36,376 nt of DNA from Pseudomonadota bacterium (GTDB lineage: Bacteria > Pseudomonadota > Alphaproteobacteria > Rhodobacterales > Rhodobacteraceae), in assembly GCA_021845805.1 (NCBI GenBank), contig JAJZVD010000032.1, positions 1 through 36,376 on the forward strand, given 5' to 3'. The notes below the pieces were generated by a model. That model did not search any database and was not told the DNA's origin. It saw nothing but the letters and a program-made list of their open reading frames with translations. Position numbers and translations under genes: made by a program. Positions 8,043 through 17,327 of the stretch are shown here, one piece after another. Each line of letters starts with the position of its first letter. Positions within the stretch are counted from its first letter, which is position 1.

Positions 8043-10340
8043 TCAGTTCGGGTTGTCGACCCGCGTGGTCACCATCACCTTGCCCGCAACCGGCACCGGC
8101 CAGCCCAGCGTCACCTGCCCCCTGCCGCTGCCCTGCTGCGCCGTCGCCGCGGGCATGTCGTAGCGCGCGACGCCGCCCGCGTCGGTGATCGCCCCCGCCG
8201 CAGCGATGCCGGTGACAAAGCGCGCCCAGCCCCCGAACGGCAGATAGGCCGAAGGGTCCAGCGTCCAGGTCTTCGCGGCCGTGTTCTGCTGGAATTCCAG
8301 CGAGACGGGGCTGACCGCGGCCTGCGTCACCCCGTTGAAGGCGTTGTCCTGGAACACCACGTTGCGGAACCGCCCGTAGTCGAGCCCCGCCACCGTGGCA
8401 TCCACCGCCTCGACCCGGTCCACCGTGGCGCTGATGGTGCGGAAGACGTTGCCCGTCACCGCCAGCCCCCAGATGAAATGCCCGGGCCCCTTGGGCGCCA
8501 CCACGATCCAGCGGAACCCGGTGCCCACCCCCTTCACCGTGAAGATGTTGCCCGTCACCGTCAGGCCGCCGAAGCTGTATTCGCTTGAGTACTGGGGCGT
8601 CTGGTCATGCTCGTTCGACCATTCGATGAACTGGTTGTCGATGTAGTTGCCGATGATCGTGGACTTGGGGTTGGTCGCGGTCAGCACGATCCCGCCCAGC
8701 CGCACCCCCAGCGCCTCGTCGTCGCCCTGGAAGAAGTGGTTGCCGCTGATGACATGGCCAAGCCCGTTCATCACCGCCGTGTGGCGGAACCGGCTGGCGC
8801 GGTTGTTGCGGATCTTGGTGTCATTGGCATTCACGTTGAAGGCGATCGAGGTGCGGTCCTGCGCGCGGCCGCTCTGGTCGCTGTCTTTCGACAGGAACTG
8901 GCACTGATCCAGCAAGAGCCCCTGGCACCCGGTGCCGATCGAGGTGATGCCGCGGTCCTTGGGCGCGTTGAAGACGCAATCCGAAAACCGGCAGACCGTG
9001 CCCGCCGAGGCCAGCATGACGGCCGAGCCGACGCCGGCGCAGTAGAATTCGAGGTTCGTCACCTCGAACTTGTCCAGCCGCGCCATGCCGCTGAAATCCA
9101 GCGCATAGCGGAACCGACGGAAGCTGTAGCCCCGGGTCCCCTCGGCGTTCCACAGCGCCTGGCTGAGCGTGACCGTGCCCGCACCGATGCTGGTCGCGGT
9201 GACATAGACCTCGCGGCCCACACCGTTGCCGGTGACCAGCGCGCCGACCGGGATCTGCGCCACGTTGGTGATCCCGCTCAGCGTGAAGGGCTGGGCCGCG
9301 GTGTAGGTGGCCTGTGCGGTCACCACCACATCGGCCCAGGCCGCGCCCGGCTGCGGCGCAAGCTGGCCGTTGGTCAGCACCCGGCGGGTCTGGAAACTGT
9401 CAAGCCCGGTCACCGCCGCCACATCGACCGGCGCGCTCAGCTGCACCTGGCGGCCGCCGAGGTCCAGCACCGAATGGTCGGTGTAGTTGAACAGCGCCTG
9501 CAGCATCCGGCGGAACCCGGCCTCTTCGCTGCCAAAGGCCGCCTCGTAGCTGGGCAGGTCGTAGCTTTGCCGAAGCGAAAGCCGCATGCTGTCGGGCATG
9601 GCAAGTTGCCCCTCGAACCGGACGGGGGCGTTCAGGGTCATGTTGCCCGGCAGGTAATAGCGCCCCGTCGACACCAGCAGGCTGCACCTCTGGGCAACCG
9701 CGGCGTTGTCGGCGGCCGAGAAGGCCGCGCGGTCGTCGGTGATCCCGTCGCCCTTCGCGCCATAGTCGCGCACGTCGACCCAGTCCATCAGCGTCCGGGC
9801 GAAGATGTCGGTCACATCCTCGATGCGCAGATCGTCGATCCGCACCACGCCGCCGTTCGGCCCCGTCAGATCCAGCCCGAAATGGCCATAGGTGGGCGCG
9901 GCGCCCCACACCATGTCCACTCCGCGCCGGTTGCCCACGCCCACGATGGCGCTGATCGTGGCGACCGTGCCATAGGCGCCCAGCGTGACCTGCGGCCCGG
10001 ACAGAGCCACCGCCGTGACCGCCCCGGCGGCGTTCCCGGCCCAGGCGCCCACCCGCAGCGTGGGCAGGTTGCCCGACATCGCCTTGACCCGCGCCGAGAT
10101 GCGCAGATAGACCCCCGGCAGGATTGGCGTCTGCACCATGTAGCGCAGCTTCTGCGTGGCCGTGGTCTTCTGCAGTTCCAGACAGCCGCCGAAATCCTGA
10201 TCGGCAGGCACATGGGCGGCATTCGGCTGGCCCGCATAGCTTCCCGAACCGGGCGTGCCGTCCTCGTAGGACCAGGACGAAAGCCCGGCCGAAAACGGCG
10301 GCGGCATCAGCGCCACGCCGTCGGTGATGGTGATATCCAT
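8043..10340 (-). CDS. Right-handed beta-helix protein of the pectate-lyase superfamily (glycosyl hydrolase 28-related)
   Basis: The 765-residue protein lacks a signal peptide. An N-terminal beta-rich domain (residues 1-185) is followed by the hallmark V-D-V-R-D-Y-G-A-K-G-D-G-I at 188-200. A long parallel beta-helix then runs to about 690, rich in N-x-F and G-N-x-F turns (for example V-T-G-N-I-F-T-V and V-T-G-N-V-F-R-T). A small C-terminal beta domain ends in R-V-D-N-P-N. Such proteins act as polysaccharide-binding or -cleaving spikes of phages and related particles, and as surface glycosidases. The ATG at 10340 follows AGGGG. A TTAA-N7-TTAA box lies 141-155 bases upstream. A gene-transfer-agent or phage spike role is my inference; no capsid genes are nearby. 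Confidence 0.8.
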   Translation of the reverse strand: MDITITDGVALMPPPFSAGLSSWSYEDGTPGSGSYAGQPNAAHVPADQDFGGCLELQKTTATQKLRYMVQTPILPGVYLRISARVKAMSGNLPTLRVGAWAGNAAGAVTAVALSGPQVTLGAYGTVATISAIVGVGNRRGVDMVWGAAPTYGHFGLDLTGPNGGVVRIDDLRIEDVTDIFARTLMDWVDVRDYGAKGDGITDDRAAFSAADNAAVAQRCSLLVSTGRYYLPGNMTLNAPVRFEGQLAMPDSMRLSLRQSYDLPSYEAAFGSEEAGFRRMLQALFNYTDHSVLDLGGRQVQLSAPVDVAAVTGLDSFQTRRVLTNGQLAPQPGAAWADVVVTAQATYTAAQPFTLSGITNVAQIPVGALVTGNGVGREVYVTATSIGAGTVTLSQALWNAEGTRGYSFRRFRYALDFSGMARLDKFEVTNLEFYCAGVGSAVMLASAGTVCRFSDCVFNAPKDRGITSIGTGCQGLLLDQCQFLSKDSDQSGRAQDRTSIAFNVNANDTKIRNNRASRFRHTAVMNGLGHVISGNHFFQGDDEALGVRLGGIVLTATNPKSTIIGNYIDNQFIEWSNEHDQTPQYSSEYSFGGLTVTGNIFTVKGVGTGFRWIVVAPKGPGHFIWGLAVTGNVFRTISATVDRVEAVDATVAGLDYGRFRNVVFQDNAFNGVTQAAVSPVSLEFQQNTAAKTWTLDPSAYLPFGGWARFVTGIAAAGAITDAGGVARYDMPAATAQQGSGRGQVTLGWPVPVAGKVMVTTRVDNPN

Positions 10341-10480
10341 GAATTGCCCCTGCGTCGTTGACCTCGGGCCGAGACGCCCGGCCGGGCCTGCGGGACAGGG
10401 CAGCCGGTCACGGCCCGCCACATCGCGCAAGGCTCGTGCTGCCGGACGGACCGCCCGGGATCAGAGCTAGCAGCCGGCCA

Positions 10481-10495
10481 TTAACCCGCGGTTAA
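10481..10495 (-). promoter_or_regulatory. CtrA-type box TTAA-N7-TTAA upstream of the beta-helix gene
   Basis: TTAACCCGCGGTTAA fits the CtrA full-site pattern TTAA-N7-TTAA exactly and is also an inverted repeat. Read toward the beta-helix gene, a possible minus-10 (TAGCTC in GCTAGCTCTG) follows about 15 bases later. The site would thus overlap the minus-35 region, as in CtrA-activated promoters. It lies between the DUF4864 stop and the beta-helix start. Confidence 0.6.
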
Positions 10496-10508
10496 CCGGG
10501 CGCGCGCG

Positions 10509-10919
10509 TCAGGCGCCAAGCCCCTGCTGCGGAAGGATCTGAACCGCATCGATCCGCCAGGCACCGCCCACCTGCACCATGCGGTAATCCAGCATCCAGA
10601 GCCGCCCGGCCGGGTCGGTCACCATCACCCGCTGCCACAGCCCGCCCGCCACATCGCGCAACTGCAGGTACTTCACCGCGCCGGGATGCCAGACCATCGG
10701 ATAGCCGGTCCTGACCATGGCGCCGAAGCTGTCGGAGGTCTGGAACATCCCCTGGATCGTCGGCGAGGCAAAGGTGAAGGCGGTGGCGAAGTCGTCCTTC
10801 TGGAAGGCCGCGATCTGGTCGCCGATGACCGCCTGGATGGCGGGATTTGGCGCCTCGTCGGCCAGCGCTGCCATCGGCGCCACAAAAAGGAATGGCAGAA
10901 CCTGCAATGCACGCTGCAT
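10509..10919 (-). CDS. DUF4864 exported protein
   Basis: The 136-residue protein has a signal peptide (M-Q-R-A-L-Q-V-L-P-F-L-F-V-A-P-M-A-A-L-A, cleavage probably after A-L-A at about residue 20). The NTF2-like mature domain has the DUF4864 pattern: I-x-D-Q-I-A-A-F-Q-K-D-D-F-A-T-A-F-T-F-A-S-P near residues 33-54, then Y-P-M-V-W, and a final W-R-I-D-A-V-Q. Function is unknown; it is probably periplasmic. The start at 10919 is fixed by AGGAGG six bases upstream. It is divergent from the CHAD gene. The beta-helix gene follows on the same strand after 168 bases and its own candidate promoter. Confidence 0.85.
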   Translation of the reverse strand: MQRALQVLPFLFVAPMAALADEAPNPAIQAVIGDQIAAFQKDDFATAFTFASPTIQGMFQTSDSFGAMVRTGYPMVWHPGAVKYLQLRDVAGGLWQRVMVTDPAGRLWMLDYRMVQVGGAWRIDAVQILPQQGLGA

Positions 10920-11041
10920 CGTCGTCCTCCTGTCATGTCCCCGTTGCACAGCTAGGGCGCGCACATGTCGCGGCAAGGGCTTCGTCGGAGGCATATCTTT
11001 CTGCGGCCCGAGAGACTAGATTTGCCCCAAAGGAGACCGCC

Positions 11042-11905
11042 GTGGCCTTCACCTTCGCACGCAGCGACCGCAGCCTGGAGCGCGGCGCCCGCCGTATCGG
11101 CAGGGAACAGGTCGGGCGGGCGCTGTCGCAGATCGACGCCCCCGCCGTTCCGCCCCCTGTCGCCGTGCACGAGGTGCGCAAGGCGGTGAAGCGGCTGCGC
11201 GCGCTCTTGCGGCTCTTGCGGCCCGGCCTGTCCGACCATGCCACGCTGGACATGCTGCTGCGGGACGCCGCCCGCCATGTCGCGGCGCTGCGCGATGCCG
11301 ATGTGCTGCTGCACACGCTGGAAACGTTGTCGCCCGGCGGCCTGCCCGCGCTGCGCGCCGCGCTGCATGCCCGCCGCGACGCGGGCGGCGCCGATACGGA
11401 AACCGCGCTGGCCGCCTGCCGCGCCACGCTGACCGAGGCGGCGCCGATGCTGCGCGGGCTGTCGCTGACGGGCAGCAGCGATGACGTGCTGCACGCGGGG
11501 CTGTCCGTCACGCTGCGGCGCGCGCAGGCGGCCAACCGCATCGCGCTGCGGGCCGAAAGCGCCGTGGCGCTTCACGATTTCCGCAAGCGGGTCAAGGACC
11601 ACCTTTACCACGCGCGCCTGCTGACCCCGCTTTGGCCAGAGCTGATGCACCCGCATGCCGAGGCAGCGGAACTGCTGTCGGAGACCCTGGGCCAGATGAA
11701 CGACATTGCCGTCTTCGTCGAGGCGCTGGCCCCGCTGGACCTGCCCGAAGAGGAACGCACGGCGGCACTGGCCCTGGCGCATCTGCGCCACGACCGGCTT
11801 GCGCTGACCGCCCTGCCGCTGGCGGCCCGCCTCTTTGCCGGTCGGCCCGAGGATCTGGCCGACCGCTGGTGCGCCCTCTGGGCGATCTGGATGGCCGAGG
11901 CCTGA
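11042..11905 (+). CDS. CHAD domain protein
   Basis: The 287-residue all-helical protein has the CHAD pattern of conserved histidines and basic residues: V-H-E-V-R-K-A-V-K-R-L-R-A-L-L-R-L at about 42-58 and, in the second repeat, L-H-D-F-R-K-R-V-K-D-H-L-Y. CHAD domains bind inorganic polyphosphate through these basic helices. The N-terminal CYTH domain found in many relatives is absent. I chose GTG at 11042 because AGGAG lies six bases upstream and the family-like sequence begins there; earlier in-frame codons run through the promoter. It converges on lysS (three-base gap). A role in phosphate or granule biology is an inference from the family. Confidence 0.88.
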   Translation: MAFTFARSDRSLERGARRIGREQVGRALSQIDAPAVPPPVAVHEVRKAVKRLRALLRLLRPGLSDHATLDMLLRDAARHVAALRDADVLLHTLETLSPGGLPALRAALHARRDAGGADTETALAACRATLTEAAPMLRGLSLTGSSDDVLHAGLSVTLRRAQAANRIALRAESAVALHDFRKRVKDHLYHARLLTPLWPELMHPHAEAAELLSETLGQMNDIAVFVEALAPLDLPEEERTAALALAHLRHDRLALTALPLAARLFAGRPEDLADRWCALWAIWMAEA

Positions 11906-11908
11906 GCC

Positions 11909-13486
11909 TCAGGCCAGTTCGCCCGCCAGCCCCTTCTCGATCAGGGCGATGGTCTTCTCGACACCGTAAAGCGCGATGAACCCGCCAAAGCGCGGCCCCT
12001 CGCTTGCGCCCAGGCAAACCTCGTAAAGCGCCTTGAACCAGTTGCGCAGCGGGTCGAAGCCGTGTTCGTTGCCCACCGCATAAACGATGTTCTGCAGGGC
12101 TTCGGGGTCGTGCGTGTCGCCCGCCGCCTTCAGCCGCGCGACCAGATCGGCCATCGCCACCCGTTCCTTGCCGTCGGGCGCACGGAACCTGCGCGTGGGC
12201 GCCACGAAATCGCGGAAGTAGCGCACGGCAAATTCCGCCGCCTGATCGAGGTCGGGGTTGCTCTCGGGGCTGGCGTCCGGGGCATAGCTGCGGATGAAGC
12301 CCCAGAGCCCGGACTTGTCGGTGGCCCCCGCCACGCTGGCCAGGTTCAGCAGCATCGCGAAGGGCACCACCATCCGGCTTTCGGGCGGCGTGCCGCCGTG
12401 GATGTGCCACACCGGGTTCGCAAGCTGCGCCGCCGCGTCCTGCGTGGGGAAGGCGCGCAACTGCTGGTGATATTCGTCCACCGCCTTGGGGATCACGTCC
12501 CAGCTCAGCCGCTTGGCGGTCTTGGGCTTCAGGAACATGTAATAGCTCAGGCTCTCGGTCGAGGCATAGGTCAGCCATTCGTCGATGGTCAGCCCGTTGC
12601 CCTTCGACTTCGAGATCTTCTGGCCGTTCTCGTCCAGGAACAACTCGTAGGTGAAATGCTCGGGTTTCACGCCGCCCAGAATCTCGCAGATCCCGTCATA
12701 GATCGGCGTGTTGGTGGAATGGTCCTTGCCGTACATCTCGAAATCCACCCCCAGCGCGGCCCAGCGGGCGCCGAAGTCGGGTTTCCATTGCAGCTTCACA
12801 TGGCCGCCGGTGACCGGCAGGGTGAATTCCTGCCCGGTCTCGTCGTCGAAGGTCACGGTGCCCGCCTTCGCGTCCACATGCTTGATCGGCACATAAAGGA
12901 CGCGGCCGGTGTCCGGATGGATCGGCAGGAAGCAGGAATAGGTCTGCTGACGCTCCTCGCGCAGGCTTGCCAGCATGACCGCCATGATCTCGTCATACAC
13001 CTCGGCCGCCTTCAGCAGGATCGCGTCCAGCTTGCCGGTCTTGTAATACTCCGTCGCGCTGGCGAATTCGTACTCGAACCCGAAGGTATCGAGGAACCGG
13101 CGCAGCATCGCGTTGTTGTGGTGGCCGAAGCTTTCGAACTGCTCGAACGGGTCGGGCACCGAGGTCAGCGGCTTCTGCAGGTTCTGCTTCAGCATCGGGA
13201 TGTTCGGCACGTTGTCGGGCACCTTGCGCATGCCGTCCATGTCGTCCGAGAACACCAGAAGCTTGGTGGGGATGTCCGAGATTTCCTGGAACGCCCGGCG
13301 GATCATCGTGGTGCGCGCGACTTCCCCGAAGGTGCCGATATGCGGCAGCCCGCTGGGGCCGTAGCCGGTCTCGAACAGCACATAGCCTTTCGCGGGCGGC
13401 GCGTTTTCGTAGCGTTTGAGGATCCGGCGCGCCTCTTCGAAGGGCCAGGCTTTCGAAGTCATCGCGGCATCGCGGAACGCGGACAT
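11909..13486 (-). CDS. lysS: Class I lysyl-tRNA synthetase
   Basis: The enzyme charges tRNA-Lys with lysine. It is the archaeal-type class I form, also found in many alphaproteobacteria, rather than the class II LysS of most bacteria. The 525-residue protein has the HIGH-type motif H-I-G-T at 49-52, within [12 protein letters not shown], and the KMSKS-type motif K-I-S-K-S at 290-294. A helical anticodon-binding region fills the C-terminal third. The ATG at 13486 has GAGG eight bases upstream; Met9 is an alternative start without a ribosome site. The gene stands alone on the minus strand between convergent CHAD and divergent TerB-like genes. I see no T-box leader. Confidence 0.96.
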   Translation of the reverse strand: MSAFRDAAMTSKAWPFEEARRILKRYENAPPAKGYVLFETGYGPSGLPHIGTFGEVARTTMIRRAFQEISDIPTKLLVFSDDMDGMRKVPDNVPNIPMLKQNLQKPLTSVPDPFEQFESFGHHNNAMLRRFLDTFGFEYEFASATEYYKTGKLDAILLKAAEVYDEIMAVMLASLREERQQTYSCFLPIHPDTGRVLYVPIKHVDAKAGTVTFDDETGQEFTLPVTGGHVKLQWKPDFGARWAALGVDFEMYGKDHSTNTPIYDGICEILGGVKPEHFTYELFLDENGQKISKSKGNGLTIDEWLTYASTESLSYYMFLKPKTAKRLSWDVIPKAVDEYHQQLRAFPTQDAAAQLANPVWHIHGGTPPESRMVVPFAMLLNLASVAGATDKSGLWGFIRSYAPDASPESNPDLDQAAEFAVRYFRDFVAPTRRFRAPDGKERVAMADLVARLKAAGDTHDPEALQNIVYAVGNEHGFDPLRNWFKALYEVCLGASEGPRFGGFIALYGVEKTIALIEKGLAGELA

Positions 13487-13685
13487 GGGGTCATCCTCGG
13501 GAACGCAGGCCGGGCCCCGTGCCCGGCCCAGCCCGCTTAGTGAACCCGCCCCCCAAGGTCAAGTTTTCCGGCCCCGCCTTTCCCGGCCCGCGCGGGCCCT
13601 GCGACCCGGGGGCGCGACCGCGCCTCCCCTTGCCCCACCGCACGGCCTTACCTATTGTGCCGTCAAGCAGAAAGGACGCACGCAG

Positions 13686-14108
13686 ATGAGTTTCGACACC
13701 GCCTCGATGACCCCCCAGGACAGCCTCGTGGCGCTGATGATTGCCGTTTCGGCCTCGGACGAAACGATCCGCACCGCCGAACTGATGATGATCCAGGGCA
13801 TCGTGAACCACCTGCCCGTCTTCTCGGGCTACGACCCCGACCGGCTGAAGCGGATCGCCCAGGTCGTGTTCGACCTGTTCGAAGAGGAAGACGGACTGGA
13901 CGCGCTGTTCGGCCTGGTGCGAGATGCGCTGCCCGAGCGGCTGCATGAAACGGCCTATGCGCTGGCCTGCGACGTGGCCGCGGCCGATGGCAAGCTGGGC
14001 CAGACCGAACTGCGCCTGCTGGAAGAGATCCGCGAAGAACTGGAGATCGACCGCCTGCATGCCGCCGCGATCGAGCGCGGCGCGCGCGCCCGGTTCATGC
14101 GGGCCTGA
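13686..14108 (+). CDS. TerB-like tellurite-resistance family protein
   Basis: The 140-residue helical acidic protein matches the TerB-like fold: M-T-P-Q-D-S-L-V-A-L-M-I-A-V-S-A-S-D near the start and V-A-A-A-D-G-K-L-G-Q-T-E-L at about 100-112. The latter is the metal-binding-like D-G-x-x-x-x-x-E pattern of the family. The precise role in bacteria outside ter operons is unknown; no other ter gene is nearby. The ATG at 13686 follows AGAAAGGACG. Its TGA stop abuts the stop of dacB on the other strand (TGATCA at 14106-14111). Confidence 0.8.
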   Translation: MSFDTASMTPQDSLVALMIAVSASDETIRTAELMMIQGIVNHLPVFSGYDPDRLKRIAQVVFDLFEEEDGLDALFGLVRDALPERLHETAYALACDVAAADGKLGQTELRLLEEIREELEIDRLHAAAIERGARARFMRA

Positions 14109-15602
14109 TCAGGTCTTGAAGACCACGCCCCAGCGCTGCAACAGGCCGCGCTGGAGCATGTGCGCCCGCGCCACCCACGGCCGTTCACCCGGAGGCGACT
14201 CGCGGTCCTCGCGCGGGACCGCCGTCGAACGGGCGACATCGCCCGACATGATGGCAAACACCATCTCGTTGCCCTTGTCGGTCGTCTCGTAGCCCGCAAG
14301 GTTCGACACGAAGTTCAGCGTGCCGCTCTTGGCTTCGGCATGCGTCGGGCCGTTGTCGAGCCAGCGCCCCCGGGCGTCCTGCAGCGCAACCGGCTTCAGG
14401 ATGCCGCGCAGGTCCACCGCGCGGGCCGCCCGCAGCAGCGTAACCAGATCATGCGGCGTCACCCGGTTGTCCACCGACAGCCCGGAATGGTCGTTCAGAG
14501 CGGGCGAGATGCCAAAGCGCCCCTGTGCCCAGGCGTTCATCCGCGCCGCCGAGTCGGCCAGGCTGTCCACCGGCCCGCCCTGCGCCTGGCTGGCCGTCAT
14601 GCCCACGATCTCGGCGGTGACATTGGTGGAATACTTCAGCATCTCCTTCAGGATGCCGCGCAACGGTCCGCTTTCGTGCCGCGCCAGTTCGGTGCCCTGG
14701 GGCGCCGTGTCGGCGATGACCGGCGCCGGAAGCCGGGTGCCGTTGGACGCTGCCAGCGCGCGGAACACGTCGCCCGCATAGGGCCCCGGCGCGCGCACCG
14801 GCAGCCAGCGGCTGCCGCCCTTGCCCAGCGCATCGCGGGCCACCGTCCAGCTTTCGATGCCGCCATCGGCCGCATAGGTGTAGGGCGGCCGGGCCCGATC
14901 GACCACCGCCATCCGCGCCACCCGTACCGGCGGCACATAGCGGGCGCCGCGGGCATCCAGCGTCAGCGTCCAGTCCCCGCCCTTCTTCGCCCAGCCGAAA
15001 TAGACCCGGTTGAAGTTCAGGTTCAGACCCGAGATGCCGGGGTTGTAATCCACCTGGTCGGGCTGGTTGGGGTCGATCTGCGGCAGCCGCGGAAGAAGCC
15101 CGTCGACCACCACGAACCGCCCGGTGACGCCCTGCACCCCGGCGCCGCGCAGCGCCTTGGCCATGTCGCCCAGATTGTCGGTCACCAGCGTGGGATCGCC
15201 GCCACCCACCAGCACCAGATCGCCCTGCACGATCCCGTTGCTGACCGGCCCGGTCGCGATGAGCCTGGTGACGAAGCGGTAATCCTGCCCGAGGACTTCC
15301 AGCGCATAGGTCGCGGTCAGCGTCTTGGCCACGCTGGCCGGCGCCATCGGCCGGTCGGCACCGGCGCTTTCCAGCACCCGGCCGCTGTCGGCCTCGACCA
15401 CGATGTAGCCGACCTCGCCGCCCAGCTTGGCCGCGGCGATCAGCGCCTCGGGCGTCTGGGGCCTGATCTCGGTGGCATGGTGTTCGTGCTTGGGTTCGGG
15501 ATGCGCCTTGGTCTTGGCCAGCACAAGTTGGGGCGCCGCGGCGGCGGCCCCCAGCACTGCCAGCGCCCGGCGCCGCGAAAGAAAGAATACCCTGTTCGTC
15601 AT
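14109..15602 (-). CDS. dacB: D-alanyl-D-alanine carboxypeptidase/endopeptidase, PBP4 type (peptidase S13)
   Basis: The enzyme trims or cuts peptidoglycan cross-links in the periplasm. The 497-residue protein has the three penicillin-binding motifs: S90-V-A-K93, S325-T-N327 and K425-S-G-T428. A large insert lies between the first two, as in PBP4. The N-terminus (S-R-R-R-A-L-A-V-L-G then an Ala-rich stretch) looks like a Tat-type signal, with R-R-R but without the full S-R-R-x-F-L-K consensus. The ATG at 15602 has no strong Shine-Dalgarno. nadD lies 42 bases upstream on the same strand, so the two are probably co-transcribed. The DHSGLS segment of the family is intact. Confidence 0.95.
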   Translation of the reverse strand: MTNRVFFLSRRRALAVLGAAAAAPQLVLAKTKAHPEPKHEHHATEIRPQTPEALIAAAKLGGEVGYIVVEADSGRVLESAGADRPMAPASVAKTLTATYALEVLGQDYRFVTRLIATGPVSNGIVQGDLVLVGGGDPTLVTDNLGDMAKALRGAGVQGVTGRFVVVDGLLPRLPQIDPNQPDQVDYNPGISGLNLNFNRVYFGWAKKGGDWTLTLDARGARYVPPVRVARMAVVDRARPPYTYAADGGIESWTVARDALGKGGSRWLPVRAPGPYAGDVFRALAASNGTRLPAPVIADTAPQGTELARHESGPLRGILKEMLKYSTNVTAEIVGMTASQAQGGPVDSLADSAARMNAWAQGRFGISPALNDHSGLSVDNRVTPHDLVTLLRAARAVDLRGILKPVALQDARGRWLDNGPTHAEAKSGTLNFVSNLAGYETTDKGNEMVFAIMSGDVARSTAVPREDRESPPGERPWVARAHMLQRGLLQRWGVVFKT

Positions 15603-15644
15603 GCGGCGCAGGTAATCAGATCGCCCCTGCCGGGGCAAGCACAC

Positions 15645-16241
15645 CTAGCGGCTCCATTCGCCCCGCGCACGAATGCGTGTAGAGCTTTCGTCAACCCGCG
15701 GCACATCCAGATAGGCCCAGGCGGGCGGCGCGCACCCGACCAGCGCGCCGGGCGCGACGCGCGCCCGCGCGAACCGCCGGGCCGCCCCCGCGCGCTGCGC
15801 CCGCAACCCCTGCCCCGCCCGTGCCAGCACCGCCACCCGGACATGCGCCATGATCCAGCGCCAGTTGTCCCAGCGGTCGAACTGCGCCAGATTGTCGGCC
15901 CCCATCAGCCAGACGAAGGTGACGCCGGGGTACAGGGCCTTCAGCCGCCGCAAGGTCTGCGCCGTATAGCGGGTGCCAAGCCGCGCCTCGAGGTCGCTCA
16001 CCACTACCCGCGGATCGCCGCCCAGGATCGCCCGCGCCCGCGCGATGCGCCGGTCCAGCGGCGCCGGGGCATCCTGCTTCAGCGGATTGCCGGGGCTGAC
16101 CAGCCACCACACCCGGTCCAGCCCCAGCCGCCGGATGGCCTCGCGGGTGATGTGGACGTGGCCCGAATGGGCCGGATCGAACGATCCGCCCAGAAGCCCG
16201 ATCACCATGCCACGGTCCGCCCGCGGAAATCCCTGTTTCAT
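15645..16241 (-). CDS. nadD: Nicotinate-nucleotide adenylyltransferase
   Basis: NadD transfers AMP to nicotinate mononucleotide in NAD synthesis. The 198-residue protein has the nucleotidyltransferase motif [11 protein letters not shown] at 18-28 and the closing S-S-T-R-I-R motif near the C-terminus. The ATG at 16241 gives a few extra residues before the conserved start; Met12 (M-V-I-G-L-L-G-G-S) is an alternative. The usual neighbours (rsfS, proA, obg) are absent; dacB follows. It diverges from the MarR-GNAT gene, sharing a 128-base intergenic region. Confidence 0.93.
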   Translation of the reverse strand: MKQGFPRADRGMVIGLLGGSFDPAHSGHVHITREAIRRLGLDRVWWLVSPGNPLKQDAPAPLDRRIARARAILGGDPRVVVSDLEARLGTRYTAQTLRRLKALYPGVTFVWLMGADNLAQFDRWDNWRWIMAHVRVAVLARAGQGLRAQRAGAARRFARARVAPGALVGCAPPAWAYLDVPRVDESSTRIRARGEWSR

Positions 16242-16313
16242 CGGGCCAGAGCTATCCGATCCGTCCCGCGTCGGGGAGAGGCAAAACGCAGCGTGGGCCG
16301 CGCGGATATTCCC

Positions 16314-16344
16314 TTGCCTTCCCGATAAATCTGACAATAGTCAG
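16314..16344 (+). promoter_or_regulatory. Promoter with overlapping palindrome CTGACAATAGTCAG before the MarR-GNAT gene
   Basis: TTGCCT (16314-16319), 16 bases, then AATAGT (16336-16341) form a fair sigma-70 promoter. The perfect inverted repeat CTGAC-AATA-GTCAG (16331-16344) covers its minus-10. A second, looser dyad CAGC-N7-GCTG follows at 16342-16356. This is the expected layout for self-repression by the MarR-type product. Confidence 0.5.
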
Positions 16345-16369
16345 CGACATTTGCTGATACAGGTCAATC

Positions 16370-17245
16370 ATGCTGGATGATGTCGCCCGGCTCCGCCGGT
16401 TCAACCGCGCCGTCACGCGCGACGTGGGCGCGCTCGACGGCTCGTTTCTGGGCCGCGGCCGCCCGCTCGGGGTGGCGCGGGTGCTGCACCTGGCCACGCC
16501 CGACGGCACCGACGTGGCCGAGGTGCGCCAGCGGCTGGGGCTTGATTCCGGCCTGCTCAGCCGCATCCTGCGCGGGCTTGAGGCCGAGGGGCTGATCGCG
16601 CTGGAAACGGCCGCCGCCGACCGCCGCCGCCGCATCGTTCGCCTGACCGAGGCGGGCCGGGCCGAACGCGAGGCCTATGAATCGCTCAGCCTCCAGAAGG
16701 CCACGCAGACGCTCACCCGCGCGGGCCGACGCCGCGCCGCGCTGGTGGCCGCGATGGACTTGATCGCCACGGTCCTGAACGAGGATCTGGTCGAGATCCG
16801 CGCCGCCGACCCCGACGACCCCGCCGCACAGGCCTGCCTTGCGGCCTATTACGCGCTGCTTTGCGAGAAGGTCGCCGGGCTGACGCCGGCCCATTTCGCC
16901 CTGCCCGATCCCGCCGCCGACAGCTTCCGCACGCCCCGCGGCGCCTTCCTTCTGGCCTGGTCGGACACGCTCGCCGTGGGCTGCGTCAGCCTGCGCCCGC
17001 TTCTGGGCGACACCGCCGAGGTCAAGCGGCTCTGGGTTCACCCGGACGCGCGCGGGCAGGGGCTGGCCCGCCGCCTGATGGCCGCGATCGGGGCCGAGGC
17101 CCGCCGCCTGGGCTACCGCGACCTCAGGCTGGACACCAACCGCGCCCTGCCCGAGGCCATCGCACTTTACCACGCCACCGGCTGGACCGAGGTCGCCCCC
17201 TACACCGATTTCCCGGCCACCCACTGGTTCGGCAAGGCGCTGTAA
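16370..17245 (+). CDS. MarR-type regulator fused to a GNAT acetyltransferase
   Basis: This 291-residue two-domain protein has a winged helix-turn-helix at about residues 28-90: D-V-A-E-V-R-Q-R-L-G-L-D-S-G-L-L-S-R-I-L is the recognition region, then a basic wing D-R-R-R-R-I-V-R-L-T. A GNAT domain at about 140-290 carries the acetyl-CoA motif V-H-P-D-A-R-G-Q-G-L-A-R-R-L. The fusion is a known architecture in which DNA binding and small-molecule acetylation are joined; the substrate is unknown. The ATG at 16370 lies 25 bases after a palindrome that overlaps its promoter. A GCAAATATCC fragment of the repeat family lies 18 bases after its stop. Confidence 0.9.
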   Translation: MLDDVARLRRFNRAVTRDVGALDGSFLGRGRPLGVARVLHLATPDGTDVAEVRQRLGLDSGLLSRILRGLEAEGLIALETAAADRRRRIVRLTEAGRAEREAYESLSLQKATQTLTRAGRRRAALVAAMDLIATVLNEDLVEIRAADPDDPAAQACLAAYYALLCEKVAGLTPAHFALPDPAADSFRTPRGAFLLAWSDTLAVGCVSLRPLLGDTAEVKRLWVHPDARGQGLARRLMAAIGAEARRLGYRDLRLDTNRALPEAIALYHATGWTEVAPYTDFPATHWFGKAL

Positions 17246-17327
17246 CCCCCGCGACCCACCCTGCAAATATCCGCGACAGAGCCGCGATCCGGCCGCAATT
17301 GCAGACTATCGCGTTCCTGACAGACGC

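Noticed and set aside
8043-10340. Prophage or gene transfer agent cluster
   Set aside because: Only a spike-like protein is present; there is no capsid, portal, terminase, tail or integrase gene in the window.
13585-13598. GGCCCGCGCGGGCC palindrome between lysS and the TerB-like gene
   Set aside because: All-G/C palindromes of this length are expected by chance in such GC-rich DNA, and it has no T-tract or link to a promoter.
14160-16328. 722-codon plus-strand frame opposite dacB and nadD
   Set aside because: Shadow of two well-supported genes; it crosses their intergenic gap and promoter region.
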